This document shows, one piece after another, positions 1 to 8,764 of a stretch of 46,654 bases of DNA. The DNA is from Nevskia sp. (GTDB lineage: Bacteria > Pseudomonadota > Gammaproteobacteria > Nevskiales > Nevskiaceae). The notes beneath the pieces were generated by a model. The model had not been told where the DNA came from and ran no database searches. It saw only the letters and a list, made by a program, of their open reading frames with translations. Positions within the stretch are counted from its first letter, which is position 1, and each line of letters begins with the position of its first letter. Both the position numbers and the translations under genes were made by a program. The DNA lies in the NCBI GenBank assembly GCA_031291075.1, contig JARLJS010000042.1, positions 1 to 46,654 on the forward strand, given 5' to 3'.

Positions 1-798
1 CTGGCGCGCTGGGCCGTGCAGGCCGCCCTGCGCCGCCGTCTGGCCGCGCTGCCGCGGCTCGGGCTGGTCGGCGACGCCCCCCTGCCCCGCGAAGTGGACG
101 AGGATCTGCGCGCCCTCGGCTTCACCGTGCTCGAAGGCTACGGTTCCACCGAGCAGGTGGTGAGCTGCGTGCGCCGGCGCGACGGCAACACGCCCGGCAC
201 CATCGGCGAACCCCTGCCGCAGGTCGAGCTGCGCGTGGTGGACCGGGGCCTGCGCGAGGTCGGCCCGGGCGAGGTGGGGCAGCTCGCGGTGGCCGGTCCC
301 AATGTCTGCCTGGGCTACCACGCCGACGAGGTGCGCGACGCCGCCAGCTTCGCCGTCATCGACGGCCGGCGCTTCCTGCTCAGCGGCGACCTCGGATGGC
401 GCGACCGCGGCGGCCGGCTGGTGTTCGTCGGCCGCGTCGTCAACGTGTTGCGCGCCGCCGCTGGGCCTGTCTATCCCGAGCTGACCGAGAACGCGCTGCG
501 CAACAGCCCCTGCATCGAGCAGGCCATGCTCTACGCGCGCCGGCCCGAAGGGACCGGCGTGCTGGTGGCGGTCGACCCGCGCCACATTCCGGCGGCGGCG
601 GACCCGGTGGAATACCTGCGCGGCGAGATCCGCGCCACGCTGGCCGCGGCGGGACTGGACGCGCGCCAGATTCCCACGCATTTTATCGTTGCCGCCCGGC
701 CGTTCAGGGTAGGCGACGAGCTCACGGTCACCCTCAAGCTGCGGCGCGAGGCGACCTATTCCAGTCTGTGCGCCGCGGCCAGGGAGCATTCGCTGTAA
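1..798 (+). CDS. Acyl-CoA synthetase (AMP-forming), 3' part only
   Basis: This is the C-terminal ~265 residues of an ANL-superfamily adenylate-forming enzyme; the reading frame is open to the window edge, so the start lies outside. Visible family motifs are GYGSTE (the A5 adenine/AMP motif), SGDLGWRD followed by GGRLVFVGR (A7/A8), and a C-terminal LTVTLKLRR block that resembles the end of long-chain acyl-CoA synthetases (LTPTLKxRR). It would activate a fatty or other carboxylic acid with ATP and CoA. The A8 region carries VVNVLRAAAG where most members have a K-rich GRxKD/E stretch, so substrate and activity are uncertain. The zinc alcohol dehydrogenase starts 40 bases after its stop, and the two may be co-transcribed. 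Confidence 0.8.
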   Translation: MARWAVQAALRRRLAALPRLGLVGDAPLPREVDEDLRALGFTVLEGYGSTEQVVSCVRRRDGNTPGTIGEPLPQVELRVVDRGLREVGPGEVGQLAVAGPNVCLGYHADEVRDAASFAVIDGRRFLLSGDLGWRDRGGRLVFVGRVVNVLRAAAGPVYPELTENALRNSPCIEQAMLYARRPEGTGVLVAVDPRHIPAAADPVEYLRGEIRATLAAAGLDARQIPTHFIVAARPFRVGDELTVTLKLRREATYSSLCAAAREHSL

Positions 799-838
799 AC
801 CCGCCGCCGCGCTCTTCGATGGGTACGGAGGAGTCCGC

Positions 839-1834
839 ATGACAGTGTGCCGCGCCATGGTGCTGGAGCAGCCGCATGGTCCGCTGGTGATGCGCGAGCG
901 TCCGCTGCCGTCGCCACAGGCCGGGCAGGTGCTGATCGAAGTGGCGGCCTGCGGCGTCTGCCGCACTGACCTGCACCTGCTCGACGCCGAACTGCCGGAC
1001 ATCCCGTATCCGGTCGTGCCCGGCCACCAGATCGTCGGCCGGGTGCTCGCCGCCGGGGACGGCGTGGCCGGGATGCAGCGCGGCCGGCGTGTCGGCGTGC
1101 CCTGGCTCGGCTCCACCTGCGGCCACTGCGACTACTGCGGCAGCGGGCAGGAAAACCTGTGCGACGGCGCGCGCTTCACCGGCTACCAGCTCGATGGCGG
1201 CTATGCCAGCCACTGCGTGGCCGACGCCCGCTTCGTGTTCCCCCTGCCGGAGAACTACGGCGACCTGGAGGTGGCGCCGCTGCTCTGCGCCGGCCTGATC
1301 GGCTACCGTTCCCTGCGCCTGTGCGGCGAGGCGCGCCGCATCGGTTTCTATGGCTTCGGCGCCGCCGCCCACGTCATCGCCCAGGTGGCGCAATGGCAGG
1401 GCCGCAGCATCTACGCCTTCACCCGCGGTGGCGACGCCCAGGCCCAGTCCTTCGCCCGCAGCCTCGGCGCAGTGTGGGCCGGCGGCTCCGATGAGCCGCC
1501 GCCGCAGGCGCTCGATGCCGCCATCATCTTCGCCGCCGCCGGCGAGCTGGTGCCCGCCGCGCTCAAGGCCGTGCGCAAGGGTGGCACGGTGGTGTGCGGC
1601 GGCATCCACATGTCCGACATCCCCGCCTTCCCCTACGCGATCCTGTGGGGCGAGCGCTGCCTGCGCAGCGTGGCCAATCTCACCCGTCGCGACGCCGAGG
1701 AGTTCCTCGCGCTGGCGCCGCGGGTGCCGGTGCGCACCCACGTCAGCGTGTATCCTCTGGCGCAGGCCAACACCGCGCTGGCCGATCTGCGCCAGGGACG
1801 CCTCAGCGGCGCTGCGGTGCTCACCGTCGCCTGA
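839..1834 (+). CDS. Zinc-dependent alcohol dehydrogenase family protein
   Basis: This 331-residue medium-chain dehydrogenase/reductase should oxidise or reduce an alcohol/aldehyde with NAD(P)(H) in the cytoplasm. The catalytic zinc site is seen as CGVCRTD (Cys41) and PGHQIVG (His63). The structural zinc lobe is CGHCDYC plus Cys108 (Cys94, 97, 100, 108). The Rossmann region has GFGAAAH in place of the usual GxGxxG. The family normally has GHE where this protein has GHQ, a Glu-to-Gln change next to the zinc ligand. The start is supported by GGAGGAG at 827-833. Its position after an acyl-CoA synthetase suggests fatty aldehyde/alcohol metabolism, but that is inference; the true substrate cannot be read from the sequence. 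Confidence 0.88.
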   Translation: MTVCRAMVLEQPHGPLVMRERPLPSPQAGQVLIEVAACGVCRTDLHLLDAELPDIPYPVVPGHQIVGRVLAAGDGVAGMQRGRRVGVPWLGSTCGHCDYCGSGQENLCDGARFTGYQLDGGYASHCVADARFVFPLPENYGDLEVAPLLCAGLIGYRSLRLCGEARRIGFYGFGAAAHVIAQVAQWQGRSIYAFTRGGDAQAQSFARSLGAVWAGGSDEPPPQALDAAIIFAAAGELVPAALKAVRKGGTVVCGGIHMSDIPAFPYAILWGERCLRSVANLTRRDAEEFLALAPRVPVRTHVSVYPLAQANTALADLRQGRLSGAAVLTVA

Positions 1835-1882
1835 ACCTGCGCCGCCTCCAACGCCAACGAAAAATCCTGAAGGAGTTCGTCG

Positions 1883-3466
1883 ATGCATCGACGCCAGCTG
1901 CTGAAGTCCGGCGCCGCCTGCGCCGCTTCGGTCCTGCCGTTGTCCTGGTTGTTCGCGCCCTCTGCCGGCGCCGCTGCCCGCCCGCTGGGTGAGCCGCAGC
2001 CGTTCGACTTCGAGCGCCTCAAAGCCCATGCCCGCGCGCTGGCCGGCCGCGCCTACCAGGCGCCGGCGGCGGCGCTGCCGGCGCCGTTGGCCGTCCTCGA
2101 CTGGGACCACTGGGAAGCGATCCGCTTCCGCGACGACCATTCCCTGTGGCGCGAGGACGAGCTGCCGTTCCAGGCGCGCTTCTTCCACCTTGGCTTCACC
2201 GTCCGGAACCCGGTGCGCATCTACGAGGTGAAGGACGGCGCGGCGCAGGAGCTGGCCTACGATCCCGCCATGTTCGATTACAGCCGCAGCGGGCTCGACG
2301 GCTCGCGGCTGCCGGCCGACCTGGGCTTTGCCGGCTTCCGCCTCAACTTCCGCACCGACTGGGCGCGCGACGTCGCCGCCTTCCAGGGTGCCAGCTACTT
2401 CCGCGCCGTCGACAGTGACATGCAGTACGGTTTGTCGGCGCGCGGCCTGGCGGTGGACTGCGGCATGCAGCGCGCCGAGGAATTCCCGGTCTTCACCGCC
2501 TACTACCTGGAACGGCCCCAGGCCGGCGGCGACAGCGTCACCGTCTACGGCCTGCTCGACTCGCCCAGCATCGCCGGCGCCTACCGTTTTGTCATCCACG
2601 CCGGCGACACCCTGGTGATGGACATCGACGCCACGCTGTACCCGCGGCAGACGATCGAACGCCTCGGCGTGGCACCGCTCACCAGCATGTTTCTCACCGC
2701 GGAGAACGATCGCCGCGTCGCCGACGACTGGCGCACGGACATCCACGACAGCGACGGCCTGCAGCTGTGGACCGGCGCCGGCGAATGGCTGTGGCGCCCG
2801 CTCAACAACCCCCTGGGCCTGCGCGCCAACTTCTACGCCGACGACAACCCGCGCGGCTTCGGCCTGCTGCAGCGCGACCGCAACTTCGACCATTACCAGG
2901 ACGACGGCGTGTTCTACGACAAGCGCCCCGGCGCCTGGGTCGAACCCAAGGGCAATTGGGGCAAGGGCGCCGTGGTGCTGGTGGAGATCCAGGCCGACGC
3001 CGAGGTCTACGATAACATCGTCGCCTTCTGGAATCCGCAGCAGCCGCCCCGGCCCGGACAGGAGCTGCAGTTCGGCTACAAGCTCTACTGGTGCCGCAGC
3101 CTGCCGCGTTCCTCCGGCCTCGCCACCGTGCACGCCACCTACACCGGCATCGGCGGCGTGGTGGGACAGAAGCGCGACCACTTCTCGCGCCGCTTCGTGG
3201 TGGATTTCGCCGGCGGCGGGCTGGCCAAGCTGGGCGAGGATGCCAAGGTCGAGGCGCAGGTGCGGGCCGAACGCGGCCAGCTGGAACTGGTGTCGGCGCG
3301 TCCGCTGCGTCCGCTGAAAGGGTGGCGGGCGATGTTCGATCTGCGGCCGGACGAGCGGACCGATCCGATCAACCTGCGGCTGATGCTTGTGCTCGGGGGG
3401 AAGGTGTTGAGCGAGACGTGGATCGATCAGTATGTGCCGCCGCCGGTGAGCGAGCGGAAGTTCTGA
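1883..3466 (+). CDS. opgD: Periplasmic glucan biosynthesis protein OpgD
   Basis: This 527-residue protein matches the MdoG/OpgG-OpgD family, which shapes the backbone of osmoregulated periplasmic glucans. The N-terminus is a twin-arginine signal (MHRRQLLKSGAACAAS, arginines at 3-4, hydrophobic run to ~32), which points to OpgD rather than the Sec-exported OpgG. Recognisable family stretches include FDFERLKAHARALA, LAVLDWDHWEAIRF, and GFGLLQRDRNFDHYQD. Length is usual for the family. AAGGAG at 1870-1875, seven bases before the ATG, fixes the start. No opgH glucosyltransferase is in the window, so it is an unlinked copy. It is read in the same direction as the dehydrogenase, 48 bases after it. 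Confidence 0.93.
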   Translation: MHRRQLLKSGAACAASVLPLSWLFAPSAGAAARPLGEPQPFDFERLKAHARALAGRAYQAPAAALPAPLAVLDWDHWEAIRFRDDHSLWREDELPFQARFFHLGFTVRNPVRIYEVKDGAAQELAYDPAMFDYSRSGLDGSRLPADLGFAGFRLNFRTDWARDVAAFQGASYFRAVDSDMQYGLSARGLAVDCGMQRAEEFPVFTAYYLERPQAGGDSVTVYGLLDSPSIAGAYRFVIHAGDTLVMDIDATLYPRQTIERLGVAPLTSMFLTAENDRRVADDWRTDIHDSDGLQLWTGAGEWLWRPLNNPLGLRANFYADDNPRGFGLLQRDRNFDHYQDDGVFYDKRPGAWVEPKGNWGKGAVVLVEIQADAEVYDNIVAFWNPQQPPRPGQELQFGYKLYWCRSLPRSSGLATVHATYTGIGGVVGQKRDHFSRRFVVDFAGGGLAKLGEDAKVEAQVRAERGQLELVSARPLRPLKGWRAMFDLRPDERTDPINLRLMLVLGGKVLSETWIDQYVPPPVSERKF

Positions 3467-3675
3467 TCAACCAGTGTTGTTTCCCCTCGCCCGCGTGCGG
3501 GAGAGGGGTAGGGGAGAGGGGCTTTTCGCTCCGGAGGAGTGCAGGGACATGGTTAAGAGTGGCTGGTAGGGTGGACACGCTTTGTGTGCCCACGCGCTTG
3601 GCTGCACGCTGAAAGCTCACTACACGCGCAAGCGCATGCACCAAGCTTTCGGAGCGCAGCGTGCGCACGGCGCAC
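3467..3675. repeat. Intergenic region with REP-like palindromes
   Basis: Between the convergent opgD and acetate kinase genes lie two short palindromic repeats. At 3483-3508, CCCCTCgCCCGC pairs with GCGGGaGAGGGG around a 2-base turn. At 3569-3595 there is a GGGTGGACAC / GTGTGCCCAC palindrome around a short loop. Related GAGAGGGG-type palindromes occur at 38121-38146 and weakly near 11012-11036. A 15-base string CGCGCAAGCGCATGC near 3628 also occurs at the outer ends of the structured repeats at 11.1 and 12.5 kb. These look like extragenic repeats that may act as bidirectional terminators. No gene is supported here. Confidence 0.6.
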
Positions 3676-4884
3676 CTACGACTGCGCCGCCGCCACCCCG
3701 CCCCGCGACACCCGCAACACCTCCCGCGCGATCACCGACTCCTCGTCCACCGGCACCACATAAACCCCGATCTTCGATTGTGGAGCGGAGATGCACTGCG
3801 GCCGCGACACCGGCCGCCGGTTGGCCGCCTCGTCGAGCTTGAGTCCGCACCACTCGAAGCCGTCGCAGATGCGGGTGCGGATCTGTCCCGCATGCTCGCC
3901 CACGCCGCCGCCGAAGACGACGGCGTCGGCGCCGCCGAGCACGGCCAGGTAGGCGCCGAGGTACTTGCGCGCGCGGTGGCAGTAGACGTCGAGCGCCAGG
4001 CCCGCCCCGGCGTGGCCGCGTTCGGCTTCGGCCAGCAGCCTGCGCATGTCCGAGCCGATGCCGGACAGGCCCTTGAGCCCGCTGTCGCGTTCCAGGATTT
4101 CGTACAGCTCGTCCACCGCCATGCCCTTGCGCAGGCACTCGAATATGATGCCGGCGTCGAGGTCGCCGCTGCGGGTGGCCATCACCAGGCCTTCCAGCGG
4201 GGTGTAGCCCATGCTGGTTTCCACCGGCCTGCCGCGGTCGATCGCGGTGACGGAACAACCGCCGCCAAGCTGGAAGCTGACGATGCGGGCCTGCGACGGC
4301 CTGGCGCCTGCGGCGGCGCAATATCCTTCCAGCATCGAGCGGTGGGCGAAGCCGTGGAAGCCGGAGCGGCGGATGCCGAAGCGCTCGCCCAGCCCGGGCG
4401 GGATGGCGTAGGTGCTGGCGGCGGGTGGCAGTTCGCAGTAGAAGCCGGTGTCGAAGGCGGCGTAGGCGGGAAGCTCCCGGCCCAGCTCCCCGGCGCAGGC
4501 GTGGATCACATCGATCTCGGCCTGCTCGTGCAGCGGCGCCAGCGAAACGTACTTGCGCAGGCGCTCCAGCAGCGGCTCGTCGATGTGCGCGAACTCGCCC
4601 ATGCCGGGCTCGCCGTAGACCAAGCGATGCGCCAGCACGGTGACGGGATGTTCCTTGAACACGGTCTGCGCCAGCAGCTCCAGGCAGGCGCGCACGGCCG
4701 GGCGGATGCCGTCGACGGGTTGCGGCCGGCGGGTTTCGTCGGCGCCCTGCGCCAGGTGCAGCACGGCGCGCTCGTCGAGCGGCTCGATGCCGCCGCGCGC
4801 CACGGCCGAAGGCACGCCGGTCGCGAGATCGTAGACGGCGAACTTGAGCGAGGTACTGCCTGCGTTGAAGACCAGCAGGCTCAC
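3676..4884 (-). CDS. ackA: Acetate kinase family protein
   Basis: This 402-residue ASKHA-fold kinase transfers phosphate between acetyl phosphate (or propionyl phosphate) and ADP to make ATP. The N-terminal phosphate motif NAGSTSLKFAVYD and the family signature MGYTPLEGLVMATRSGDLD are intact, as are FDTGFY and the C-terminal FGGGVGEHAG. Length is typical. No pta gene is nearby. It is the last gene of a four-gene operon: its GTG start (4884-4882) overlaps the stop of the PRPP-synthetase homologue as GTGA, indicating translational coupling. The context (RNase, nucleotide phosphorylase, PRPP enzyme, FNR box) suggests substrate-level phosphorylation at low oxygen. A different short-chain acyl phosphate substrate is possible. 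Confidence 0.9.
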   Translation of the reverse strand: MSLLVFNAGSTSLKFAVYDLATGVPSAVARGGIEPLDERAVLHLAQGADETRRPQPVDGIRPAVRACLELLAQTVFKEHPVTVLAHRLVYGEPGMGEFAHIDEPLLERLRKYVSLAPLHEQAEIDVIHACAGELGRELPAYAAFDTGFYCELPPAASTYAIPPGLGERFGIRRSGFHGFAHRSMLEGYCAAAGARPSQARIVSFQLGGGCSVTAIDRGRPVETSMGYTPLEGLVMATRSGDLDAGIIFECLRKGMAVDELYEILERDSGLKGLSGIGSDMRRLLAEAERGHAGAGLALDVYCHRARKYLGAYLAVLGGADAVVFGGGVGEHAGQIRTRICDGFEWCGLKLDEAANRRPVSRPQCISAPQSKIGVYVVPVDEESVIAREVLRVSRGGVAAAQS

Positions 4885-5810
4885 GGCGTAACCCCTTGCC
4901 GCGGCGGCAGGCTGTCGAGCAGTTCGGTGGCCTGCACCGCCAGCGAGTGGCGCAGGTCGATGCCGTTGGAGATGTGCCGGATGGTGTTGCAGGTGACTAC
5001 TTCCTGCACGCCGATGTGGCGCAACTGCTCATACGCATTCTGCGAAAACAGCGCGTGGACGCCGATGCAGACCGGCGGGCCGTAGCCGTTGGCGCGCAGG
5101 CGCTGCATCGCCATGATCATGGTGTGGCCGCTGGACACGATGTCGTCGACCAGCACCGGCGTGCATTCCAGGTGGGTCGGCACGTCGGGCTGGCGTACTT
5201 CAACGTCGCGGTCGCCGTAGCGGACCTTGTCCAGCACCAGGAACGGGCAGGGCACGTCGTGGGCGATGGCGCTGACCCACGGCCGGCTTTCCTCGTCGGG
5301 GCCCACCACCACCGGCTGCAGCATGTTTTCGCGTATCCAGCGGGCGATGCCCACAGCGGCGGAAACGACGCGCGTGGGGATGCGGTAGACCTGGTCCAGG
5401 TTGTGGATGCGATGCAGGTGCGGCTCCACCGTGACGAGGCCGTCGACGAAGCTCGACAGCCACGCGCCGATGTGCTGGGCGCTGACGCCTTCGCCGACGT
5501 GGAAGCTGCGGTCCTGGCGCATGTACGGCAGGTACGGCGCCACCAGCACGATGCGGTGGACGCCGAGGGCGCGCAGGGTGGAGGCGGCGAGATACAGCGC
5601 GACCAGCTTCTCGTCCGGACGGTCCAGCGCGCAGGCCAGCACCACGTCGCGCCCGGCCACCTGCGTGACCACGCGCACGCAGGTCTCGTCGTCGGGGAAG
5701 CGGTGCAGCGCCAGGACGCCGCGTTCGGCGTGCATCTCCGTCGCCAGGTCGGCGGCGAGGTCTTCGTTGCCGGGCAGCGCCAGCACGACGGGGGAAGTGC
5801 CGGACGTCAT
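4881..5810 (-). CDS. Ribose-phosphate pyrophosphokinase-like protein
   Basis: This 309-residue member of the PRPP synthetase family would interconvert ribose 5-phosphate + ATP and PRPP + AMP. The PRPP-binding loop is VLVDDIVSSGHTM, and RFPDDE, APYLPYMRQDRSF and VEPHLHRIHN match the ATP/ribose-binding stretches. The GEGVSAQHIGAWL segment after the RQDRSF motif resembles archaeal enzymes more than the housekeeping bacterial Prs. It is therefore probably a second, specialised paralogue. The ATG at 5810 overlaps the upstream stop as ATGA. Being between an AMP-phosphorylase homologue and acetate kinase, it likely handles the phosphoribosyl product of nucleotide breakdown. The direction in vivo is unknown. 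Confidence 0.88.
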   Translation of the reverse strand: MTSGTSPVVLALPGNEDLAADLATEMHAERGVLALHRFPDDETCVRVVTQVAGRDVVLACALDRPDEKLVALYLAASTLRALGVHRIVLVAPYLPYMRQDRSFHVGEGVSAQHIGAWLSSFVDGLVTVEPHLHRIHNLDQVYRIPTRVVSAAVGIARWIRENMLQPVVVGPDEESRPWVSAIAHDVPCPFLVLDKVRYGDRDVEVRQPDVPTHLECTPVLVDDIVSSGHTMIMAMQRLRANGYGPPVCIGVHALFSQNAYEQLRHIGVQEVVTCNTIRHISNGIDLRHSLAVQATELLDSLPPRQGVTP

Positions 5811-7312
5811 GGGATGTCCTCCACGTGGATGATATCGGGCCGCGAACCGGCATAGTTTGCGGCATAGTCGAGTTCGCCGGGGGCTTCGGCGTGAATCAGG
5901 TAGACCGGCTCGTCGGCGGCCACGCGCTGGCCCAGCCGGGCCAGCAGTTCCACCCCGGCCGCCGGCGCCATCGGCGCTCCGGCCAGCTTCGCCACGCGCG
6001 CCAGGCGGCGGTTGTCGATGCGCGTCACCACGCCGCTGCGCGCGGCGGTCACCGGCAGACGGTGGGCGGCGCGGCCGGGTTCGCGCAGGCCGCCCTGCGC
6101 CGTGCAGATGGCCTGGAACTTGTCCCAGGCCGCGCCGGAGTCGAGCGTGCGCGCGGCCAGGCCGAGGCCTTCGCCGTCCGCCGCTTTGCCGCCCAGCTCG
6201 AGCAGGTGGCCGGCCAGCAGCAGGGCCCGCTCGCGCAGGTCCTGCGGTGCTGCCGCATCGCACCGCAGCACCGCCAGCACGTCCAGCGCCTCCAGCGCCG
6301 GTCCGATGCCGCGGCCCACCGGCTGCAGGCCGTCGCTGCACACCACGCGCAGCTTCAGGCCCACCGCCTCGCCGACGGCGAGCAGGCGGGCGCGCAGGGC
6401 GGCGGCGGCCTTGTCGTCGCGCACCTTGGCGGTGGGGCCCACCGGCATGTCGATCAGCAGGTGGCTGGATCCCGCCGAGAGCTTTTTGGACAGGATCGAG
6501 GCGGTGAGCTGGCCGGTGCTGTCGAAGTCCAGCGGGCGCTCCACCTGGATCAGCAGGTCGTCGGCCGGGCTCAGCGCCATCGAGCCGCCCCACACCACGC
6601 AGCCGCCTTCGCGCTCCACCACGCGGCGCATGTGCTCCAGGGTCAGGTCGACTGGCGCCAGCACTTCCATGGTGTCGGCGGTGCCTGCCGGCGAGGTGAT
6701 GGCACGGGACGAGGTCTTGGGTATGGTCAGGCCGCAGGCGGCCACGATCGGCACCAGGATCGGCGTGGTGCGGTTGCCGGGCAGGCCGCCGACGCAGTGC
6801 TTGTCCACCACCGGGTGCTGGGGCCAGGCCAGGCGCGTGCCGGAGTCGACCATCGCCTGCGTCAGGGCGATGGTCTCTTCGGTCGACATGCGGTCGCCGG
6901 CGCAGGCGGTGATGAACGCCGCGATCTCGATCGAGGAGTAGCGGCCGGCGGTGAGGTCGCGCACGATGTTGTGCAGGTCGCTCTGGCTGAACCTGCCGCC
7001 GTAGATCTTGTTGCGCACCGCCGAGAACGAGTCCAGCGTGTCGGGATGGAAGATACGCACGCAGTCGCCGTCGTGCGCACCCAGCGCGTTCCAGGCGGCC
7101 TCGGAAAAGCCGATCTCGTCGCCGCCCAGCAGGTTCCCCTGCACGACGTCGAGGGTGGCGATCACGCTGCGCTCGCCCAGGCTCACGCGCACGCGTCCCA
7201 TGCTGCGGAAGCCTTCGGCCCGGCAGACCGGACAGTCGTAGCGCATGAACACCACCCGCTCGCGGTAGGTGTCGATGCCGAGGCGGCGCGCCTTGAGCTC
7301 GTTGTGCAGCAC
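5807..7312 (-). CDS. AMP phosphorylase / thymidine phosphorylase family protein
   Basis: This 501-residue protein belongs to the nucleoside phosphorylase class II family (DeoA/TrpD fold). The string VDKHCVGGLPGNRTTP and then KTSSRAITSPAGTADTMEVL are characteristic of the archaeal AMP-phosphorylase subgroup; E. coli DeoA has a different sequence there and is shorter (~440 residues). An extra N-terminal domain of ~85 residues with DCPVCRAEGF also matches that subgroup. The known reaction of the archaeal enzyme is NMP + phosphate to base + ribose 1,5-bisphosphate. The start is GTG at 7312, three bases after the RNase stop. No R15P isomerase or RuBisCO is in the window, so the fate of the product is open. 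Activity on AMP is inferred from motifs only. Confidence 0.87.
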   Translation of the reverse strand: MLHNELKARRLGIDTYRERVVFMRYDCPVCRAEGFRSMGRVRVSLGERSVIATLDVVQGNLLGGDEIGFSEAAWNALGAHDGDCVRIFHPDTLDSFSAVRNKIYGGRFSQSDLHNIVRDLTAGRYSSIEIAAFITACAGDRMSTEETIALTQAMVDSGTRLAWPQHPVVDKHCVGGLPGNRTTPILVPIVAACGLTIPKTSSRAITSPAGTADTMEVLAPVDLTLEHMRRVVEREGGCVVWGGSMALSPADDLLIQVERPLDFDSTGQLTASILSKKLSAGSSHLLIDMPVGPTAKVRDDKAAAALRARLLAVGEAVGLKLRVVCSDGLQPVGRGIGPALEALDVLAVLRCDAAAPQDLRERALLLAGHLLELGGKAADGEGLGLAARTLDSGAAWDKFQAICTAQGGLREPGRAAHRLPVTAARSGVVTRIDNRRLARVAKLAGAPMAPAAGVELLARLGQRVAADEPVYLIHAEAPGELDYAANYAGSRPDIIHVEDIP

Positions 7313-7315
7313 GGT

Positions 7316-8692
7316 TCAGGCGCCTCCGGTCGGATCCAGGGCGGCGGTTTCCAGGTAAGCCGGTACCCGGCAGTGCCAGCGCAACTGTTCCTCGATGCGA
7401 TGGCGCAGGGCGTCGGCTGCCGCGGGCTCGCCATGGGTGATGAAGGTGCGGCGCGGCGGCGCCTCGAAACCGCGCAGCCAGGCCAGCATCTCGTCGCGGT
7501 CGGCGTGGGACGAGAGGTTGCTCAGGCTCACCACCTCGGCCCGCACCGGCACGTACTCGCCGTGGATCTTGATCGACTCGGCCCCGGCCAGGATCGCCGC
7601 TCCGCGGGTGCCGCCGGCCTGGAAGCCGGTCAGCACGATGGCGTTGTTCGGGTCGGGCGCGAAGGCCTTGAGGTGATGGATGACGCGGCCGCCGGTGGCC
7701 ATGCCGCTGCCGGCGATGATCAGCATCGGGCCCTTGCGCAGGTTCAGCGCCTTGGACTGCTCCACCGTGTTCACCATCGAAGCCACGCCGAACATGGCCG
7801 CGCACTCCTCGTGCGACAGGCGGTGCTCGGCGGCATGGCGGCGGTAGATCTCGGTGGCGTCCACCGCCATCGGGCTGTTCAGGTACACCGGCAACGCCGC
7901 CGGGATGCCGCCGCTCGCCTTGAGCCGCGCCAGGCAGTGCAGCAGTGTCTGTGTGCGTCCCACGGTGAACGCCGGCACCACGATCACGCCGCCGCGCTGC
8001 GCCACCCGTCGCACCACCGCGCCGAGCTGTTCCACCGGATCGACCGCGTCGTGGCAGCGGTCGCCGTAGGTCGACTCCACCACCAGGAAATCGGCCTGCC
8101 CCGGCGCTTCCGGCGGCTGCATCAGCAGGTCGTGCGGCCGGCCCAGGTCGCCGCTGAACAGCAGGGTGCTGTCGCCGTAGCGCAGCCGCACCATGGCGCT
8201 GCCGAGCAGGTGGCCGGCGCGCAGCAGCTCGACCCGCATCCCCGGCGCCGGCTCGAACGGCTCGTGCAGGCGACGCGTGTCGAACAGCTCCAGCGCGCGG
8301 AACGCGTCCGCCTCGGTGTACAGCGGCAACGCCGGCGTGTGCTTGGAATGGCCGTGGCGGTTGGCGTGTTCCGCGTCTTCTTCCTGGATGCGGCCGCTGT
8401 CCGGCAGCATGATGCGGCACAGTTCCTGGGTCCCCGGCGTGGCGAAGATCCTGCCGCGGAAACCGTGCCGCACCAGCAGCGGCAGATAGCCGGAGTGGTC
8501 CAGATGGGCATGGGTCAGCACCACCGCGTCGAGCGCGGCGACGTCGAACGGCAGCGGCTCCCAGTTACGCAGCCGCAGCTGCTTGTAGCCCTGGAACAGG
8601 CCGCAGTCCACCAGCACCCGCCGCCCCTGATGGGTCAGCAGGTACTTGGAGCCGGTAACGGTTCCGGTGGCGCCCAGGAATTGCAGTTGCAT
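7316..8692 (-). CDS. MBL-fold beta-CASP ribonuclease
   Basis: This 458-residue metallo-beta-lactamase-fold protein carries the zinc motif HAHLDHSG (residues 61-68), the beta-CASP insert with SGDLG, ESTYGDR and AGSGMATGGRV, the C-terminal SSHADRDE motif, and a last histidine motif FITHGEP. This is the architecture of bacterial/archaeal RNA-processing beta-CASP exo/endonucleases (CPSF73-like). It is the first gene of an operon with a nucleotide phosphorylase, a PRPP-synthetase homologue and acetate kinase, which suggests it supplies NMPs from RNA. An FNR-type box lies ~80 bases upstream of the ATG. A DNA or other phosphodiester substrate cannot be excluded. Confidence 0.9.
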   Translation of the reverse strand: MQLQFLGATGTVTGSKYLLTHQGRRVLVDCGLFQGYKQLRLRNWEPLPFDVAALDAVVLTHAHLDHSGYLPLLVRHGFRGRIFATPGTQELCRIMLPDSGRIQEEDAEHANRHGHSKHTPALPLYTEADAFRALELFDTRRLHEPFEPAPGMRVELLRAGHLLGSAMVRLRYGDSTLLFSGDLGRPHDLLMQPPEAPGQADFLVVESTYGDRCHDAVDPVEQLGAVVRRVAQRGGVIVVPAFTVGRTQTLLHCLARLKASGGIPAALPVYLNSPMAVDATEIYRRHAAEHRLSHEECAAMFGVASMVNTVEQSKALNLRKGPMLIIAGSGMATGGRVIHHLKAFAPDPNNAIVLTGFQAGGTRGAAILAGAESIKIHGEYVPVRAEVVSLSNLSSHADRDEMLAWLRGFEAPPRRTFITHGEPAAADALRHRIEEQLRWHCRVPAYLETAALDPTGGA

Positions 8693-8764
8693 TGTCGTGG
8701 CGGTCTCGCGCGGGTTGCTGTCAATGTCTTGCGACAGGATTGTCCGCGGCGGCCTGCCACCACA

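Noticed and set aside
734-3181. Long minus-strand open frame (815 codons) opposite the dehydrogenase and opgD
   Set aside because: It is the antisense of two well-supported genes; its translation is low-complexity (V/G/A/R-rich) with no domain, as expected for high-GC shadow frames.
5811-8420. N-terminal extension of the PRPP-synthetase frame
   Set aside because: The frame is open upstream but the translation is Arg/Pro/Gly-rich and overlaps the phosphorylase and RNase; the ATGA overlap at 5810 gives a normal start.
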